Assembly: GCA_040507225.1 (NCBI GenBank)
Contig: JBEVVG010000003.1
Location: 124,001 to 188,000 of the forward strand
Source: Thiodiazotropha sp040507225
GTDB taxonomy: Bacteria > Pseudomonadota > Gammaproteobacteria > Chromatiales > Chromatiaceae
Reading direction: 5' to 3'
Length of the DNA: 64,000 bases
Shown here: piece by piece, positions 35,960 through 44,892 of the stretch
Layout: every line of letters begins with the position of its first letter
How positions within the stretch are numbered: the first letter of the stretch is position 1
Program-made: the position numbers and the translations under genes
The notes under the pieces: generated by a model
What the model was told of the DNA's origin: nothing
Seen by the model: only the letters and a program-made list of their open reading frames with translations
Databases searched by the model: none

Positions 35960-37049
35960 AGTCAACAATGTCTCTGTCAGCTATGCCGGTCGCGCGGTGG
36001 TGGAGGGTGTGAGCTTTGCCCTGCAGCGGGGTGAGATTGCCAGCCTGCTGGGCCCCAGCGGATGTGGAAAAACCAGTCTGCTGCGAGCCATAGCAGGTTT
36101 CGAACCGGTGTCTGCCGGGGAGATCCATCTGCACGGGGTGCGCGTCTCGCAACCCGGGCACACCCGCGCACCGGAGAAGCGGCGGGTCGGCATGGTATTC
36201 CAGGATTTCGCCCTGTATCCCCATCTCAATATACGGGACAACGTAGCGTTCGGACTGCGGGGGTTGAAGGCCTGGAATCGTCGCGAGCGGGTCAGCCGCC
36301 TGCTGGAACTGGTGGGTCTGAAGGGTTACGAAAGCCAGTATCCGCATCAGTTATCGGGGGGGCAGCAGCAACGGGTGGCCCTGATCCGCGCGCTCGCGCC
36401 AAAACCTGAAATTCTGTTGCTGGATGAACCCTTCTCCGGACTCGATGTGGAGTTGCGCGGTCAACTTGCTCAGGAGATCCGCACCATCCTGAAGCAGGAA
36501 CAGGTGACCGCAATACTGGTCACCCACGATCAGCAGGAAGCGTTTGCCCTGGCGGACCGAATCGGTGTGGTGGGGGAGGGACGGCTGCGGCAATGGGATA
36601 CCGGTTACACCCTATATCACCATCCCCGGGACCGTTTCGTGGCAGATTTCATCGGTGACGGGGAACTGGTCCCCGGGCAAGTGCAGGGAGATGGATGGAT
36701 CGATTCCCCGTTGGGTCGGGTCAAGGCTTACGACGCTGTCGGCCATGTTGCGGGCCAACCGGTGCAGATACTGATTCGTCCCGATGATTTGTGCTGCGAT
36801 CAGCATAGCGAGTTGCAACTGGAGATTCTCGAACGGGTCTTTCAGGGCGCAGATTATCTCTACAGCCTCGCATTGCCCGAAGGTGGCCGGGTCGATTGCC
36901 GGGTGAGAAGTCAAACTCCGTTGGAGGTCGGCGAGCGCATGGGGGTGCGTCTGAACGTGACTGAAGTGGTGGTGTTTCCGCAATCCACCGATCTCTGGGA
37001 GGCCGATGAGCCGGCCAGACCATCGCCCGGCCTGGAAGCCGTCATATAA
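35943..37049 (+). CDS. fbpC: Ferric-iron ABC transporter ATPase
   Basis: 368 aa. Walker A GPSGCGKTS, signature LSGGQQQRVAL, Walker B ILLLDEPFSGLD and the switch His in LVTHDQQEA are intact. A C-terminal TOBE-type regulatory domain (~residues 250-350) is present. It energises the FbpB permease. The Fur box upstream of fbpA should control all three genes. Confidence 0.95.
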   Translation: MPNQLEVNNVSVSYAGRAVVEGVSFALQRGEIASLLGPSGCGKTSLLRAIAGFEPVSAGEIHLHGVRVSQPGHTRAPEKRRVGMVFQDFALYPHLNIRDNVAFGLRGLKAWNRRERVSRLLELVGLKGYESQYPHQLSGGQQQRVALIRALAPKPEILLLDEPFSGLDVELRGQLAQEIRTILKQEQVTAILVTHDQQEAFALADRIGVVGEGRLRQWDTGYTLYHHPRDRFVADFIGDGELVPGQVQGDGWIDSPLGRVKAYDAVGHVAGQPVQILIRPDDLCCDQHSELQLEILERVFQGADYLYSLALPEGGRVDCRVRSQTPLEVGERMGVRLNVTEVVVFPQSTDLWEADEPARPSPGLEAVI

Positions 37050-37115
37050 CGGGTATCCGGGCCGGGCCTGTGACGCCCGCGGTCAAATGTTTGTGAGAGG
37101 ATTCCGCGTCTGTGT

Positions 37116-37304
37116 TCAGCAGGTAAACAGACGGTCGATGGCGTCCAGCCCGTCCTGGACCACTTCATCCAGGTCATGGGGATCGTCATCGTGTTCGTAG
37201 GCCAACATGGAATAGGTGGCCAGGGATTTCAGCGCCAGGGCGATTTTTTCAACATCGGGGAGATTCAATTCCGCCCCATCTCTCAAACGACAATCGTTAC
37301 TCAT
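37116..37304 (-). CDS. Small acidic protein of unknown function
   Basis: 62 aa from the ATG at 37304 with AGGTG upstream; the longer frame to 37370 lacks a ribosome site. It reads MSNDCRLRDGAELNLPDVEK, then a helical segment (ALALKSLATYSMLAYEH) and a very acidic stretch (DDDPHDLDEVVQDGLDAIDRL). There is no signal or metal motif. It is convergent with fbpC, and an FNR-type box lies 84 bp upstream. Confidence 0.6.
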   Translation of the reverse strand: MSNDCRLRDGAELNLPDVEKIALALKSLATYSMLAYEHDDDPHDLDEVVQDGLDAIDRLFTC

Positions 37305-37387
37305 CGATGACACCTCGTATCGGCAGGGTTGCCAGCAGGGATACTCCTTCAGGCTCCCGCGGGGTGTCAAAAAAAAGCGTCGGTTAT

Positions 37388-37401
37388 TTGATGCAGGTCA
37401 A
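37388..37401. promoter_or_regulatory. FNR/ANR-type box
   Basis: TTGAT-GCAG-GTCAA matches the consensus TTGATnnnnATCAA at 9 of 10 positions. It lies between the 3' end of mltD (37456) and the small acidic protein (start 37304); the latter is the only gene it could directly precede on the minus strand. Confidence 0.6.
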
Positions 37402-37455
37402 TAACCACAAACTATCTATGGTTAAGTGGCGGCTGCCGTATGTGTATTGAACGAT

Positions 37456-39144
37456 TCAAAGCGTCTGTTCAGTCACATCCACGTAGAGACTCAGACTCTG
37501 GCCCGGTTTCAGATACTTGCCGTTGAGGGTGTTCCAGCGTCTCAAGTCATTGACAGAAACATTGAAGCGCTCCGCGATACGCGACAGTGAATCTCCACGT
37601 TTGACCTTGTAATAGAGGCGGCTCTGGATTGAGGGTGGCTGCAGATCGAGCATCGAAATCTTGCCCTTGCTGGAGGCCTTGTTGATCCAGATGACCAGTT
37701 TCTGACCGGTCTTGAGTGGATCCCCGGGGGCCATGCCGTTCCATGCGGCGAGCTTTTTGTAGCTGACCTTATGCGCCTTGGCAATGGTCCACAGGCTGTC
37801 ACCGGATTTGACCCGGTAATGGACCTTTTGACCCTTGCGCGAGCGATTCTGGATTGCACTCTTGCGTTGCGTCTTGGTGAGGGCGTAATGGTCCAGGCTT
37901 TTACTGGCGACCGGGATCAACAGGTGGCGTCCGGCGCGAATTCGGTTGCTGCTGAGCTTATTCACATCTCTCAGAAGCTCTGTGGTGGTGCCAAAGCGTC
38001 GGGCGATGGTGCTGAGTGCATCACCGGACTTGATCTTGTAACGCGTCCAGGAGAGACGTTTTTCCGCAGGCAGGGCGGCGAGTTGCTGCGAGAAACGGGC
38101 TTCCCGGTCGATCGGCAGGGTCAATCGGTGCGGACCCTCGGGATCGGTGGCCCAACGGTTGAACCCTGCATTCAGCAGGTACAGTTCCTCGAGAGAGATG
38201 TCCGCCATCTCCGCTGCCAGGGCCAGGTCGAGCTGGGATTGGATCTCGACCCGGGTCAGATAGGGTTGGTCGGCAATTTCGAGCAGTTCCATGCCCAAGA
38301 TATCCGCCTCTCGGAAGATACGTGCCAGGGCCAGTAGCCGGGGTACGTAGGCGCTGGTTTCATCCGGCAGGTTGAGAGACCAGAAATCCACCGGTTTACC
38401 CTTTTTGCGGTTGCGTGCCATGGCCTTGCGGACCGTACCGGCCCCGGAATTGTAGGCGGCAAGGGCCAACTCCCAGTCACCGTCAAACTGCCGGTTCAGC
38501 GAAACCAGGTAATCGAGCGCTGCTTCGGTGGAGGAGACGGCGTCACGGCGACCGTCATACCACCAGTTCTGTTTCAGGCCGAACTGGCGCCCGGTGCCCG
38601 GTATGAACTGCCACATTCCCGCGGCCCGCCCCGGTGAATAGGCGAAAGGACGGAATGCGCTTTCGACCGCCGGTAACAGGGCGATTTCGGTGGGCATGTC
38701 GCGCTTCTCGATCTCCTCCAGTATGAAGTACAGAAACGGTTCTGCCCGTTCCTGGATGCGCTGCAGGTATTGGGGGTGATTGCGGTACCAGTTGAATTCC
38801 TGGCGAATGCGGGGGTTGTCCGGTATGTCCAGGCTGTTGGATTGGCTCATCCGCTGCAGCAGACCTACGCTACGCGGCGCCTCCTCCAGCGCGGCGATGA
38901 CCGTTTGTAATTCCTCGGCAACCTCAGGCCGGGCCTCAGGTGTGAGCTGCGAGGCGGTTGCTGCGGATTGAATCTGTAGGGTCTCTGCGGGCAGCTGGGC
39001 AAACCTGGCTTCATCCCCCTGTTCGGAATTTTCCGCGGTGGGAAGGGACTGACAGGCTGCCAACAGACAGGTGAACAGCAGGTTCATGATCAGCAGGAGC
39101 GGGCGTTTGAGCGGTAACTGTTTGTTCGAACTTGTAAATGACAT
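37456..39144 (-). CDS. mltD: Membrane-bound lytic murein transglycosylase D with three LysM domains
   Basis: 562 aa from the ATG at 39144. A lipoprotein signal (PLLLIMNLLFTCLLAACQS) puts the lipidated Cys at the AAC. The catalytic SLT domain holds the Glu in LLPAVESAFRPFAYS and the AAGMWQFIPGTGRQFGL motif. Three LysM repeats follow (beginning YKIKSGDALSTIARR, YRVKSGDSLWTIAK, YKVKRGDSLSRIAE), which bind peptidoglycan. It cleaves glycan strands in the periplasm. mltD beside a methyltransferase gene, rnhA and dnaQ is the classical enteric arrangement; gloB is missing from it. Confidence 0.93.
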   Translation of the reverse strand: MSFTSSNKQLPLKRPLLLIMNLLFTCLLAACQSLPTAENSEQGDEARFAQLPAETLQIQSAATASQLTPEARPEVAEELQTVIAALEEAPRSVGLLQRMSQSNSLDIPDNPRIRQEFNWYRNHPQYLQRIQERAEPFLYFILEEIEKRDMPTEIALLPAVESAFRPFAYSPGRAAGMWQFIPGTGRQFGLKQNWWYDGRRDAVSSTEAALDYLVSLNRQFDGDWELALAAYNSGAGTVRKAMARNRKKGKPVDFWSLNLPDETSAYVPRLLALARIFREADILGMELLEIADQPYLTRVEIQSQLDLALAAEMADISLEELYLLNAGFNRWATDPEGPHRLTLPIDREARFSQQLAALPAEKRLSWTRYKIKSGDALSTIARRFGTTTELLRDVNKLSSNRIRAGRHLLIPVASKSLDHYALTKTQRKSAIQNRSRKGQKVHYRVKSGDSLWTIAKAHKVSYKKLAAWNGMAPGDPLKTGQKLVIWINKASSKGKISMLDLQPPSIQSRLYYKVKRGDSLSRIAERFNVSVNDLRRWNTLNGKYLKPGQSLSLYVDVTEQTL

Positions 39145-39476
39145 ACTGGAATAGTGAGGAAAATGGTAACAGAGCCGTGTATGATTTCCATGAAGAATAC
39201 TCCCTGTGAACGGCGACACCTGCGCAATCTGTGAACTGGTTTAAACCTGCCTGCAAGCATATCCGGTATGCCTGGTACAGCCGGTCCCTGGCGCCAGCCG
39301 GTGGCCGAATGCCGCTGTGCGCGAATCGTGATGGCGTGATCAAGCAAATGCCCGTGGCCGCACGGCTCCCTGCTCGCGCTGTCCCGGTAACCAGCACCGT
39401 GAACGGGATGATTCAGGGCAATAACCGCACAGATTACCTGACACTAGTGTCGGTAGCAAAGCCGATACCTTGAACT

Positions 39477-40241
39477 ATGAGGCAAATCAAACTGCGAAAA
39501 ATGGAATCCTGCCGACAAAATCACCTCAGAGAGTGGTTTGAGAGTGACTTGGGCAGGAGTCTGGCAGACCTGGAGACCAGTCGTTTCGCACCCTATATCC
39601 ACGCCATGTTCGGCTACCATGTGGTGCAGCTCGGCCATTTGAGAGCCGGAGAGGACCTGCTGCAGGACTGCCCCGCGCGAAACCATGTGGTGATGGGGTT
39701 GGATCGTGAGCCGGACGGTGCGCATATAGTTGCGGATGCGACCCGTCTGCCCATCCCGGGCGACAGCGTGGATGGCGTGTTGTTGCCTCACACTCTGGAT
39801 TTCGCCCGGGATCCTCACCAGCTACTGCGTGAAGTGGAGCGCATACTCATCCCTGAGGGCAAGGTACTGATCAGCGGTTTCAACCCCTGGAGTCAGTGGG
39901 GTGCGTGGCGATTGATGCGGTTACGCGCCAACAAGGCGCCCTGGTGCGGGCATTTTTTCAGCAGCGGGCGGGTCGCGGACTGGCTGGCGCTGCTCGGGTT
40001 CGACCTGCTGGATCTTCGTTGTCTGCATTATCGCCCCCCATTGAAAGGTCAGGGTGTGATGCAGAAACTGCATTTCATGGAACGACTCGGTGAACAGGTC
40101 TATCCGAAGCTGGGCGGCGTGTATATCATACACGCGGTGAAACGGGTGGCGACCCTGACTCCCATGCGGCCCAGATGGACGGTCAAAAAGACTGTCCTGC
40201 CCACGGCTGCAGAGCCCACCATCAGAAACGGAATCGAATGA
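39477..40241 (+). CDS. SAM-dependent methyltransferase, YafS-like
   Basis: 254 aa. The core is a class I methyltransferase: VMGLDREPDGAHIVADATRLP as motif I region with the acidic ribose-binding Asp, VDGVLLPHTLDFARDPHQLL and LIPEGKVLISGFNPWSQWG later. The YafS family sits next to rnhA in enterics, and the substrate is unknown. Its stop overlaps the rnhA start (ATGA). The 332-bp gap before it (from the mltD start) holds both promoters but no readable consensus site. Confidence 0.85.
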   Translation: MRQIKLRKMESCRQNHLREWFESDLGRSLADLETSRFAPYIHAMFGYHVVQLGHLRAGEDLLQDCPARNHVVMGLDREPDGAHIVADATRLPIPGDSVDGVLLPHTLDFARDPHQLLREVERILIPEGKVLISGFNPWSQWGAWRLMRLRANKAPWCGHFFSSGRVADWLALLGFDLLDLRCLHYRPPLKGQGVMQKLHFMERLGEQVYPKLGGVYIIHAVKRVATLTPMRPRWTVKKTVLPTAAEPTIRNGIE

Positions 40242-40678
40242 CCCAGCTTGTAGAATTGTTCAGTGACGGTGCCTGCAAAGGCAATCCCGGTCCCGGAGGC
40301 TGGGGCGTGGTATTGCGTTATGCCGAACATGAAAAGCAGTTATTCGGTGGTGAACCCGACACCACCAACAACCGCATGGAACTCATGGCGGTGATCCAGG
40401 GGCTGCAGCAGCTCAATCGACCCAGCCGGGTGCGGGTGACCACCGATTCCCAGTACGTGAAGAACGGCATTACCCAGTGGATTCACAACTGGAAGCGCAA
40501 TGGTTGGAAGACCGCTTCGAAACAGGCGGTGAAGAATGCCGATCTATGGCGGATGCTGGACCGGGAAGTGGCCAGGCACGAGGTCGAGTGGCAGTGGGTC
40601 AAGGGGCATGCGGGGCATGCTGAAAATGAGCTGGCGGATCAGCTGGCCAATCGCGGTATCGCGGAGATGAACAGCTGA
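40238..40678 (+). CDS. rnhA: Ribonuclease HI
   Basis: 146 aa from the ATG at 40238. The catalytic carboxylates are in LFSDGACKGNPGPGGWG (Asp), NNRMELMAVIQGL (Glu), TTDSQYVKNGI (Asp) and ENELADQLAN (Asp). The basic WIHNWKRNGWKTASKQAVKN handle binds the hybrid. It removes the RNA of RNA-DNA hybrids. It overlaps its upstream neighbour by 4 bp and shares a base with dnaQ. Confidence 0.98.
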   Translation: MTQLVELFSDGACKGNPGPGGWGVVLRYAEHEKQLFGGEPDTTNNRMELMAVIQGLQQLNRPSRVRVTTDSQYVKNGITQWIHNWKRNGWKTASKQAVKNADLWRMLDREVARHEVEWQWVKGHAGHAENELADQLANRGIAEMNS

Positions 40679-41391
40679 TGCGGCAGATCGTGCTCGATAC
40701 CGAAACCACCGGTCTGGAGCCGGAACAGGGCCACCGGATTATCGAGATCGGGTGTGTCGAATTGGTCGAACGACGCCTCACCGGCAACAATTTTCACCAG
40801 TTTCTGCAACCGGACCGGGAAATCGACGCCGCCGCCGTCGAAGTGCACGGCATCACCAACGCATTTCTCGCCGACAAACCCAGGTTCAGCGATGTGGTGG
40901 AGGATTTTGTCGCGTATGTGCGGGGTGCTGAGCTGATCATTCACAACGCACCCTTCGATGTGGGCTTCCTGGATCACGAACTCAAGTTCATGCACAGTCC
41001 TTTGCGCATCGATGAGTTGTGCGGGGTCACCGATACCCTGGTGATGGCAAAGAAGATGCATCCGGGGCAGCGCAACAGCCTGGATGCCTTGTGCAAACGC
41101 TACGACATCGACAATTCCCACCGGGAGCTGCACGGAGCGCTGCTGGATGCGGAGATTCTTGCGGACGTGTATCTGCGCATGACCGGCGGCCAGACCGCCC
41201 TGTCCCTGGACGATGCGGTGACTTCGGGGTCAGGCGGGGATCAATCGGTGGACAATATTCAGCGCCTGGCTTCCGGGCGCCCGCCGCTGAAGGTGGTTTA
41301 CGCCAGTGAGCCGGAACTCGAGGTCCACGCGCGACAGCTCAAGCAGATGGGTGAGAATTGTGTCTGGTTGGGTGATTCACGCCAGGACTGA
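40678..41391 (+). CDS. dnaQ: DNA polymerase III epsilon subunit (proofreading exonuclease)
   Basis: 237 aa. Exo I is VLDTETTGLEPE, Exo II IIHNAPFDVGFLDHEL, Exo III HRELHGALLDAEILADVY. The C-terminal tail that binds the alpha subunit is present but shorter and divergent. The adjacent rnhA-dnaQ pair is conserved across gammaproteobacteria; here they are co-oriented (in E. coli they are divergent). Confidence 0.97.
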   Translation: MRQIVLDTETTGLEPEQGHRIIEIGCVELVERRLTGNNFHQFLQPDREIDAAAVEVHGITNAFLADKPRFSDVVEDFVAYVRGAELIIHNAPFDVGFLDHELKFMHSPLRIDELCGVTDTLVMAKKMHPGQRNSLDALCKRYDIDNSHRELHGALLDAEILADVYLRMTGGQTALSLDDAVTSGSGGDQSVDNIQRLASGRPPLKVVYASEPELEVHARQLKQMGENCVWLGDSRQD

Positions 41392-41421
41392 CGCTGCCGC
41401 GACCACCGGCCTGTGTTCTTG

Positions 41422-42180
41422 TCAGCCGCGTGACTGGGAGGACTTGGCGCTGTCGCCACCCTGCACCAGCTGATAGAGCCTGGGTATGTCCAGCAACTGG
41501 ACATGCTTGCGTTCCACCTGCAGCAGCTGTTCGTCCTGGAAACGGGTGAACAGGCGACTGACCGTCTCGACCGCGAGGCCCAGGTAGTTGCCGATTTCAT
41601 GTCGCGACATGCTGAGAAAGAAGTCGCTGGCCGAGAATCCACGCTGTTTGAAGCGCTCTGAAAAGCTCAGGAGAAAGGTGGCGAGCCGCTCCTCCGCGCT
41701 CTTCTTGCCCAACAGGGTCAGCATTTCCGTGTCCTGCCCGATTTCACGGCTGAGCAGTCGATACATCTGGTGTTGCAGGCTCGGCATGATGCAGCTGAGG
41801 GACTCGAGCTGAGTGAAGGGGATTTCGCAGACTGCCGTGGTTTCCAGAGCCACCGCTGAGCAGGTGTGGTGATCATCCTGAATCGCATCGAGGCCGATCA
41901 ACTCGCCGGGCAGGTGGAAGCCAAGCACCTGTTCACCACCGTCCTCATTGGGGGTGTAGGTCTTTACCGATCCGCTGGTGATGACTCTCAGGCTGTGAAA
42001 CCGATCTCCGCCGCGAAACAGGTGGTCGCCGCGATGATAGGGACGTCCCCGCTTGATGATGCCGTCCAGACGCTCCACGTCATCCGGGGTCAGTCCCATG
42101 GGAAGACACAGCGTGGAGAGGCTGCAGTCTTTGCACGCAACCTTGATATTTTCGAATGAGACAACTTTTCTGTTAGTCAA
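41422..42180 (-). CDS. fnr: FNR-type oxygen-sensing transcription regulator
   Basis: 252 aa if started at the TTG at 42180, which has GGAG 9 nt upstream; this leaves 15 residues before the first cluster Cys, close to E. coli FNR. An ATG at 42216 is an alternative. The [4Fe-4S] ligands are Cys16, Cys19 and Cys25 (ACKDCSLSTLC) and Cys118 (AVCEIPF), all present, so oxygen sensing should work. The helix-turn-helix reads SRHEIGNYLGLAVETVSRLF, with the E..SR recognition set for TTGAT half-sites. It is convergent with dnaQ. Confidence 0.95.
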   Translation of the reverse strand: MTNRKVVSFENIKVACKDCSLSTLCLPMGLTPDDVERLDGIIKRGRPYHRGDHLFRGGDRFHSLRVITSGSVKTYTPNEDGGEQVLGFHLPGELIGLDAIQDDHHTCSAVALETTAVCEIPFTQLESLSCIMPSLQHQMYRLLSREIGQDTEMLTLLGKKSAEERLATFLLSFSERFKQRGFSASDFFLSMSRHEIGNYLGLAVETVSRLFTRFQDEQLLQVERKHVQLLDIPRLYQLVQGGDSAKSSQSRG

Positions 42181-42378
42181 GTATATGCTCCAGCATAACG
42201 GGCGCGTACCAGCCATGGGACTCACCAGCCAAACAATCACATCCTGGAGGCTCCCTGCAGGTGCGTCTTTTGGGAACCGGGGCTGGTGGTCTGTCAGCGA
42301 TCCGTTCCCGACGCGTCGATTATGTCCCTGTCACACTGAAGGAGTACCAACTCATCAGTTCTATTCTTTCAGAAATTC

Positions 42379-42392
42379 TTTATGCGGATCAA
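42379..42392. promoter_or_regulatory. Candidate FNR box upstream of fnr
   Basis: On the minus strand TTGAT-CCGC-ATAAA, 9 of 10 consensus positions, about 200 nt before the FNR start. It could mediate autoregulation, as in E. coli. The remaining 418 bp between fnr and the sulfur globule gene hold only this and the terminator. Confidence 0.45.
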
Positions 42393-42548
42393 GTCGTTTC
42401 GCTATTTTTCTTGTCACCAGGCTGCTCACCCGGGGGTAGGCCGCGGCACAACGGCCGGTTCTCGAGAAAAATGGGTTCAAGGTCCCATTTCTGATGAAAG
42501 GCGCCGGTCAGGAGCCTGTGATGAGAGGTCCGGGTGGCTTCCCGGCAT

Positions 42549-42575
42549 AAAAAAGCCGGCTTCTCAGCCGGCTTT
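42549..42575 (-). terminator. Rho-independent terminator of the sulfur globule gene
   Basis: Read leftward: AAAGCCGGC, loop TGAGAA, GCCGGCTTT, then further Ts. It lies 24 bp past the stop codon. Confidence 0.85.
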
Positions 42576-42598
42576 CTTTCCGTTGAAAACGGATCGGC

Positions 42599-42937
42599 TT
42601 ACTGGGCAGGAGCCGGAGCCGGAGCCGCAGGTGCAGGCGGAGCCGGATAGCCGTAAGGCGCGCCGTAGCCATAAGGAGCACCGTAAGGCGCGCCATAGCC
42701 GTAGGGGCCGTAGCCATAGTAGTCGCGATAGTAGTTGTTACCACGACCGTAGCCGGAACCTCTGGCGTTGCCGCTCATGCCAAAGCTGAAATCACCGGAG
42801 CCATCGCCCCAGCCATCGCCCCAGCCGTCATTATTCCAGCCGCGGTTGCCGTAACCCGGACCACCCCACCAAGCGGAGGCGCTGGTGGAGACGGCGATGA
42901 GTGCGGCGACACTCAGAACTTTAGCAAATTTCATCAT
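42599..42937 (-). CDS. Sulfur globule family protein
   Basis: 112 aa from a double ATG preceded by GAGGAA. The signal peptide (KVLSVAALIAVSTSASA) is cleaved before WWGGPGYG. The mature protein is ~90 aa of Gly, Tyr, Asn and Trp repeats (WNNDGWGDGWGDGSGDFSFG, then YGYGAPYGAPYGYGAPYGY) and a Pro/Ala tail. It has no cysteine. This is the composition and layout of the secreted envelope proteins (SgpA-C in Allochromatium) that coat periplasmic sulfur globules. It is monocistronic. An 11-bp element shared with the dsrA promoter region lies 54 bp upstream of the start. Confidence 0.85.
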   Translation of the reverse strand: MMKFAKVLSVAALIAVSTSASAWWGGPGYGNRGWNNDGWGDGWGDGSGDFSFGMSGNARGSGYGRGNNYYRDYYGYGPYGYGAPYGAPYGYGAPYGYPAPPAPAAPAPAPAQ

Positions 42938-42990
42938 GCTTTCTTCCTCTCTAAGATGGTTTTAATAACGACGTGATTTCTGAAACAACA

Positions 42991-43001
42991 TATCCCATTT
43001 G
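42991..43001 (-). promoter_or_regulatory. CAAATGGGATA element upstream of the sulfur globule gene
   Basis: Reading in the direction of the gene this is CAAATGGGATA, identical to 11 bases of the dyad at 56642-56659 upstream of dsrA and in the same orientation to its downstream gene. Here the left arm of the dyad is not preserved. The rest of the 323-bp gap to pyrG holds nothing I recognise. Confidence 0.55.
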
Positions 43002-43260
43002 TCAGCATCGGGTGATGGAGACCTGTTGCGCTCCATTGATCAGTCGCCAAAGGACAAGGGGCTGTTCAGTTCAGTTAGTTGTTATTTGCGTGGTACGCCA
43101 ATCGATTATAGCCCTCTGGGACGTAGATTCAACCATGGATTCGACCGGGACGCAGGTGCCGGATGCCGCGTCCGAGATTGAGCGATAGGGGCTTATCTGT
43201 TACTGTTTACTCCCGTCCATATTCCCATTTCCCAGCACTCTAACCTGGCAGCAGATTTCC

Positions 43261-44892
43261 ATGACCAGTTTCATTTTTATTACGGGCGGCGTTGTTTCTT
43301 CCCTGGGTAAAGGTATTGCCTCGGCTTCTCTCGCGGCGCTTCTCGAGGCCCGCGGCCTGAATGTCACCATGATCAAACTGGATCCTTATATCAATGTGGA
43401 TCCCGGCACTATGAGCCCCTTCCAGCACGGGGAGGTTTTCGTCACCGAAGACGGCGCTGAAACCGATCTGGACCTGGGCCACTATGAGCGCTACATCCGC
43501 AGCACCATGGGCTGCAACAACAATTTCACCACCGGCCAGATCTATGAAAGCGTGATTCGCAAGGAACGCCGCGGCGATTACCTGGGCGGTACCGTGCAGG
43601 TGATTCCACACATCACCAACCAGATCAAGGAGAGCATCCTGCTGGGCGCCGCAGATAATGATATCTGCCTGGTGGAAATCGGCGGCACCGTGGGTGACAT
43701 CGAGTCGCTGCCGTTTCTCGAGGCGATCCGTCAGATGGGGGTGGAGATGGGTCCGCAAAGGACCATGTACATGCACCTGACCCTGGTGCCTTACATTAAG
43801 GCGTCCGGGGAGATCAAGACCAAGCCCACCCAGCACTCGGTCAAGGAACTTCGTTCGATCGGCATTCAGCCGGACATCCTGGTGTGCCGTTCCGAACAGC
43901 CCCTGCCGGAAGGCGAACGACAGAAGATCGCCCTGTTCACCAACGTGCCGGAAAGAGCGGTCATCTCCGCGGTGGATGCGGATTCGATTTACCGTATCCC
44001 GGTGTTGCTGCATGCCCAGGGCATGGACGAACTGGTGAATCAGCGCTTCAATCTCGATCTTCCCCCGGCGGATCTGTCCGAATGGCAGGAGTTCCTCGAC
44101 GGGCTGGACAACCTCAAGGGTGAGGTACAGATCGCGATGGTGGGCAAATACGTGCATCTCACCGAGGCCTATAAATCCCTCTCCGAGGCGTTGGTGCATG
44201 CTGGTGTGCGTACCGGGAACAAGGTGGTCATCCACTACGTGGATTCCGAACAAATTGAAAAGAGTGGCACCTCTGTGCTGGAAGGTATGGACGCCATCCT
44301 GGTTCCGGGGGGGTTCGGCAACCGCGGGGTGGAAGGCAAGATCGCCGCAGTCCAGTATGCACGTGAAAAACGCATACCCTACCTGGGGATCTGTCTCGGC
44401 ATGCAGGTCGCGGTGATCGAGTTTGCCCGCCACGTGGCCAACCTGGAGGGTGCGCACAGTACCGAATTCGACCGTTCCTCCCCCAATCCGGTGATCGGAC
44501 TGATCACCGAATGGCTGAATGCGGACGGCAAAGTCGAAACGCGCAGTGAACAGTCCGACATGGGCGGCACCATGCGGCTGGGAGGGCAGCAGTGCCGCCT
44601 CCAGCCGAACAGCCTGACGCACCAGCTATACGGCCAGGATGTGATCGTCGAGCGGCATCGTCACCGTTATGAGTTCAACAACAGCTATCTGGATGACATC
44701 GTCACAGCGGGCATGAAGGTCTCAGGCCGCTCGGTGGACGGGCGTCTGGTTGAAATCGTGGAGATCCCCGACCACCCCTGGTTCGTGGCCTGCCAGTTTC
44801 ACCCGGAGTTCACCTCGACACCCCGCTACGGCCACCCGCTGTTCTCAGGGTTCATCGAGGCGGCCAGGCAGCAACGGGATTCCCAGGCATGA
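43261..44892 (+). CDS. pyrG: CTP synthase
   Basis: 543 aa. The synthase domain starts TSFIFITGGVVSSLGKGIAS with P-loop and DPYINVDPGTMSPFQHGEVF. The C-terminal class I glutamine amidotransferase has the nucleophile in YLGICLGMQVAVIEFAR and the His-Glu pair in CQFHPEFTS. It converts UTP to CTP. It overlaps kdsA by 4 bp. Confidence 0.98.
   Translation: MTSFIFITGGVVSSLGKGIASASLAALLEARGLNVTMIKLDPYINVDPGTMSPFQHGEVFVTEDGAETDLDLGHYERYIRSTMGCNNNFTTGQIYESVIRKERRGDYLGGTVQVIPHITNQIKESILLGAADNDICLVEIGGTVGDIESLPFLEAIRQMGVEMGPQRTMYMHLTLVPYIKASGEIKTKPTQHSVKELRSIGIQPDILVCRSEQPLPEGERQKIALFTNVPERAVISAVDADSIYRIPVLLHAQGMDELVNQRFNLDLPPADLSEWQEFLDGLDNLKGEVQIAMVGKYVHLTEAYKSLSEALVHAGVRTGNKVVIHYVDSEQIEKSGTSVLEGMDAILVPGGFGNRGVEGKIAAVQYAREKRIPYLGICLGMQVAVIEFARHVANLEGAHSTEFDRSSPNPVIGLITEWLNADGKVETRSEQSDMGGTMRLGGQQCRLQPNSLTHQLYGQDVIVERHRHRYEFNNSYLDDIVTAGMKVSGRSVDGRLVEIVEIPDHPWFVACQFHPEFTSTPRYGHPLFSGFIEAARQQRDSQA

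Noticed and set aside
42973..43188. Small open frames between the sulfur globule gene and pyrG
   Set aside because: No ribosome site, Cys/Ser-rich random composition, and overlap with the shared regulatory element.
43240..44622. A 460-aa open frame antisense to pyrG
   Set aside because: Shadow of pyrG; no ribosome site and no recognisable domain.
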